Positions 62,147-64,000 of a stretch of DNA of 64,000 bases are shown piece by piece. The stretch's first letter is position 1. Each line of letters opens with the position of its first letter. The stretch is taken from positions 1 to 64,000 of the forward strand of contig NZ_NVOY01000058.1 of assembly GCF_002551005.1 (NCBI RefSeq), read 5' to 3'. The stretch is from Bacillus pseudomycoides (GTDB lineage Bacteria > Bacillota > Bacilli > Bacillales > Bacillaceae_G). A model generated the notes under the pieces. It was given only the letters and a program-made list of their open reading frames with translations. It did no database searches and was not told the DNA's origin. The position numbers were made by a program, and so were the translations under genes.

Positions 62147-62662
62147 ATGGTGCGACGGACAACACGCTATCCTGTGTCAGGAGCAAATTCATTATGGAAC
62201 GTATATAAGACCGTTTCATTTTGGAAAGTGATGAGAAATTTCATTGTCATTCAAATTGCGCGTTATACTCCGTTTTTACGGATGAAAAACTGGTTATATC
62301 GCACATTTTTGCGAATGAAAATTGGAGAGCAAACTTCTTTTGCCCTTATGGTTATGCCAGATATTATGTTTCCAGAGAAAATTACGGTTGGGCGTAATTC
62401 GATTATTGGTTATAATACAACATTATTAGCTCATGAATATTTAATTACAGAATATCGCCTTGGTGAAATTATCATTGGAGACGAAGTAATGATTGGAGCA
62501 AATTCGACTATTTTACCGGGGGTTGTCATTGGAGACGGAGCGATTGTTTCAGCGGGTACACTTGTTCATCGTGATGTACCGAGCGGTGCTTTCGTTGGAG
62601 GAAATCCGATGCGTGTTATTTATACGAAAGAGGAAATGGCAGCGAGAAAAGGGAAATGTTAG
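62147..62662 (+). CDS. yvoF: Hexapeptide-repeat acyltransferase YvoF
   Basis: 171-residue left-handed beta-helix acyltransferase. The hexapeptide repeats run from about residue 80 to 160 (ITVGRNSIIGYNTT, IIIGDEVMIGANSTILPG, VVIGDGAIVSAG), with VGGNPMRVI closing as in acetyltransferases of the LacA/WbbJ type. Substrate unknown. It starts 12 bp after ppaX behind AAGGGGAGAG and shares its transcript. Confidence 0.87.
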   Translation: MVRRTTRYPVSGANSLWNVYKTVSFWKVMRNFIVIQIARYTPFLRMKNWLYRTFLRMKIGEQTSFALMVMPDIMFPEKITVGRNSIIGYNTTLLAHEYLITEYRLGEIIIGDEVMIGANSTILPGVVIGDGAIVSAGTLVHRDVPSGAFVGGNPMRVIYTKEEMAARKGKC

Positions 62663-62692
62663 AAATGTAACATTTTCCTTTTCTTTTCGGGA
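62650..62692 (+). terminator. Terminator of the ppaX-yvoF unit
   Basis: GGAAATGTT / AACATTTTCC with a single bulge, overlapping the yvoF stop, then TTTTC. Confidence 0.7.
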
Positions 62693-62784
62693 ATGAAAAG
62701 GAAATATTTGCGTATAATATACTGTTTTGTTTTTAGAAGAATCGTTTATACTTATAGATAGAAGAATGAAATAATGGAGGATCT

Positions 62785-64000
62785 ATGGGGAAAAATCAAG
62801 AAATTCATAAAGATAACGGACAAGTTATTTCTTTTAATCAATTAGCCGATTTCTTTTATGATAAAGGAATGAAGGCTTATCGCAACCATCATTTAGACGA
62901 TGCAATTAAATATTTTAAAAGAGCGGCACAAAGTCAGAAAGAGCCGTTTATTTTATGTCAATTAGCAACGGCATTATCAGAAGTGGGAGATTATCACGAA
63001 TCGAATCAAATTTTTTTACAAATTGTTCGTACGGGTGAACAAATAGAAGAATGCTATTATTTTATGGCAAATAATTATGCGTATCTTGGTCTATTCCAAC
63101 AAGCAAAAAAGTATGCAGAGCGGTATTTAGAAGTTGCGACGGACAAAGAATTTATTGAAGAAACGATGGAACTTTTAGAGATTATTGAAGAAGAAGAAAT
63201 GGATGCACCGGAACTTGAAGATGAAGATGGATTAATTGTGATGCAAGAGCAAGCAAATCATTATATTCGGAACGGTCAATTAGAAGAAGCAATTGCTACG
63301 CTTGAAGGCGTTATAACGGAATATCCGGAATTTTGGTCGGCACATAATAATTTAGCAATTGCTCATTTTCAGCTTGGCAATGTTGATCAAGCATTGAAAA
63401 TGACAGAGCTAATTTTAGAGAAGAATCCAGGGAATATTCATGCCTTATGTAATACGCTTATTTTTCTATATTCTATTGGGGAATATAAGCAAGTAGAAAA
63501 GTTAGCAGAGCAATTGGAGACAGTGTATCCGATGTCATTTGAACATCGTGTGAAGCTAGGGACAACATTTGCGACAATTGGTCGTTTCGAAAGTGCATAT
63601 AAATGGTTGAAAATTTTAAAGCGTCAAGGTTACGAAGGTGATGTTAGTTTTTATTATTGGTTTGCATATTCTGCTTACATGGTAAACGATGAACAAACAG
63701 CAGAGAAAATGTGGGCGCACGTCGTGGAGTTACATCCTGATAAAAAAGGAAAGGAGCCTTGGAATGCTATTAATTTAGCAGATGAAGGCCAAAATATTTT
63801 ATTTCGAGAACTGCAGCAATCATTTCAGCAAAGTGAAACGTTAGAAGAACAAATGCTGGCTTTATATTTAATGAATGAGTTGACAACACCAGACAAAATC
63901 GGCTTTTTCTTTGATGTAATGCAATCTCCTAAGCGAGTTCCGATTGTATCACAACTCGCACACTATTTCTTTTTAATTAATAGTCATAAAAGTATTCCGC
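62785..64000 (+). CDS. TPR-repeat protein (partial, cut by window end)
   Basis: Open from an ATG at 62785 (GGAGG 7 bp upstream) to the window end, 405 codons seen, no stop. Tetratricopeptide units are evident around residues 25-60 (MKAYRNHHLDDAIKYFKRAA), 155-190 (YIRNGQLEEAIATLEGVI) and 190-225 (NNLAIAHFQLGNVDQALKM), with an acidic linker EEEEMDAPELEDED between sets. No signal peptide, so cytoplasmic. It resembles YvcD of B. subtilis by position; TPR proteins are adaptor scaffolds and the partner here is unknown. Confidence 0.85.
   Translation, partial: MGKNQEIHKDNGQVISFNQLADFFYDKGMKAYRNHHLDDAIKYFKRAAQSQKEPFILCQLATALSEVGDYHESNQIFLQIVRTGEQIEECYYFMANNYAYLGLFQQAKKYAERYLEVATDKEFIEETMELLEIIEEEEMDAPELEDEDGLIVMQEQANHYIRNGQLEEAIATLEGVITEYPEFWSAHNNLAIAHFQLGNVDQALKMTELILEKNPGNIHALCNTLIFLYSIGEYKQVEKLAEQLETVYPMSFEHRVKLGTTFATIGRFESAYKWLKILKRQGYEGDVSFYYWFAYSAYMVNDEQTAEKMWAHVVELHPDKKGKEPWNAINLADEGQNILFRELQQSFQQSETLEEQMLALYLMNELTTPDKIGFFFDVMQSPKRVPIVSQLAHYFFLINSHKSIP

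Overview
The window is a low-GC Firmicute chromosome segment, most likely from the Bacillus cereus group. The evidence is a Bacillus-type gene order (tagO, yvyE, degV, comF, hpf, secA, prfB, cccB, ftsEX, ctpB, minJ, uvrBA, hprK, lgt, ppaX, yvoF), Gram-positive ribosome binding sites, many U-tailed hairpins, and short dispersed intergenic repeats of the kind known from that group. Species cannot be fixed from the sequence alone. No rRNA or tRNA gene, CRISPR array or prophage was seen.

Layout. 0-4.4 kb: an ArsB-type transporter and a cytochrome bd oxidase pair (cydAB), all on the minus strand. 4.7-10.4 kb: a beta-linked disaccharide module: PTS IIB-IIC-IIA, a LytTR/DUF3021 regulatory pair, a relic of a second IIA gene, a GH4 6-phospho-glycosidase and a ChbG-type deacetylase. 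The deacetylase suggests chitobiose as a substrate. 10.5-13.8 kb: a DUF4129-like membrane protein, a chromate transporter and a polysaccharide deacetylase. 13.9-20.3 kb: wall-polymer genes (tagO, galE, ugd, mnaA and an LCP ligase). 20.3-28.6 kb: yvyE, degV, an HxlR regulator, a CwlO-like endopeptidase, comFA-comFC (no comFB), a secreted lipase and a cold-shock protein. There is no degSU between yvyE and degV, and no flagellar block after comFC, where B. subtilis has both. 28.9-39.5 kb: hpf, secA, prfB (with its programmed frameshift), cccB, ftsE-ftsX, ctpB and minJ.

39.7-53.4 kb is an accessory block between minJ and uvrB. It holds a DUF1904 protein, an agrB gene split by about 2.5 kb of foreign DNA (an intact IS3-family element, the 3' end of a SagB-type dehydrogenase gene and a SagC/E1-like gene), an ABC-F gene behind a transcription attenuator, a flavodoxin-like reductase with a MerR regulator, a LysR/YeiH pair, small XRE/MerR/membrane genes, an amino-acid permease and a DUF4362 lipoprotein. 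53.5-64 kb returns to conserved order: uvrB, uvrA, small membrane proteins, hprK, lgt, ppaX, yvoF and a TPR protein cut by the window end.

How it works together. TagO, Ugd, MnaA, the LCP protein, the CwlO-like hydrolase, FtsEX, MinJ and Lgt form a dense cell-envelope set. Exact matches to the WalR operator pattern lie upstream of both the CwlO-like gene and ftsEX, which would couple the hydrolase and its activator. The most unusual parts are the broken agr/azole-peptide (TOMM) locus and the ABC-F attenuator. Two dispersed repeat families account for most of the intergenic sequence that carries no other feature.
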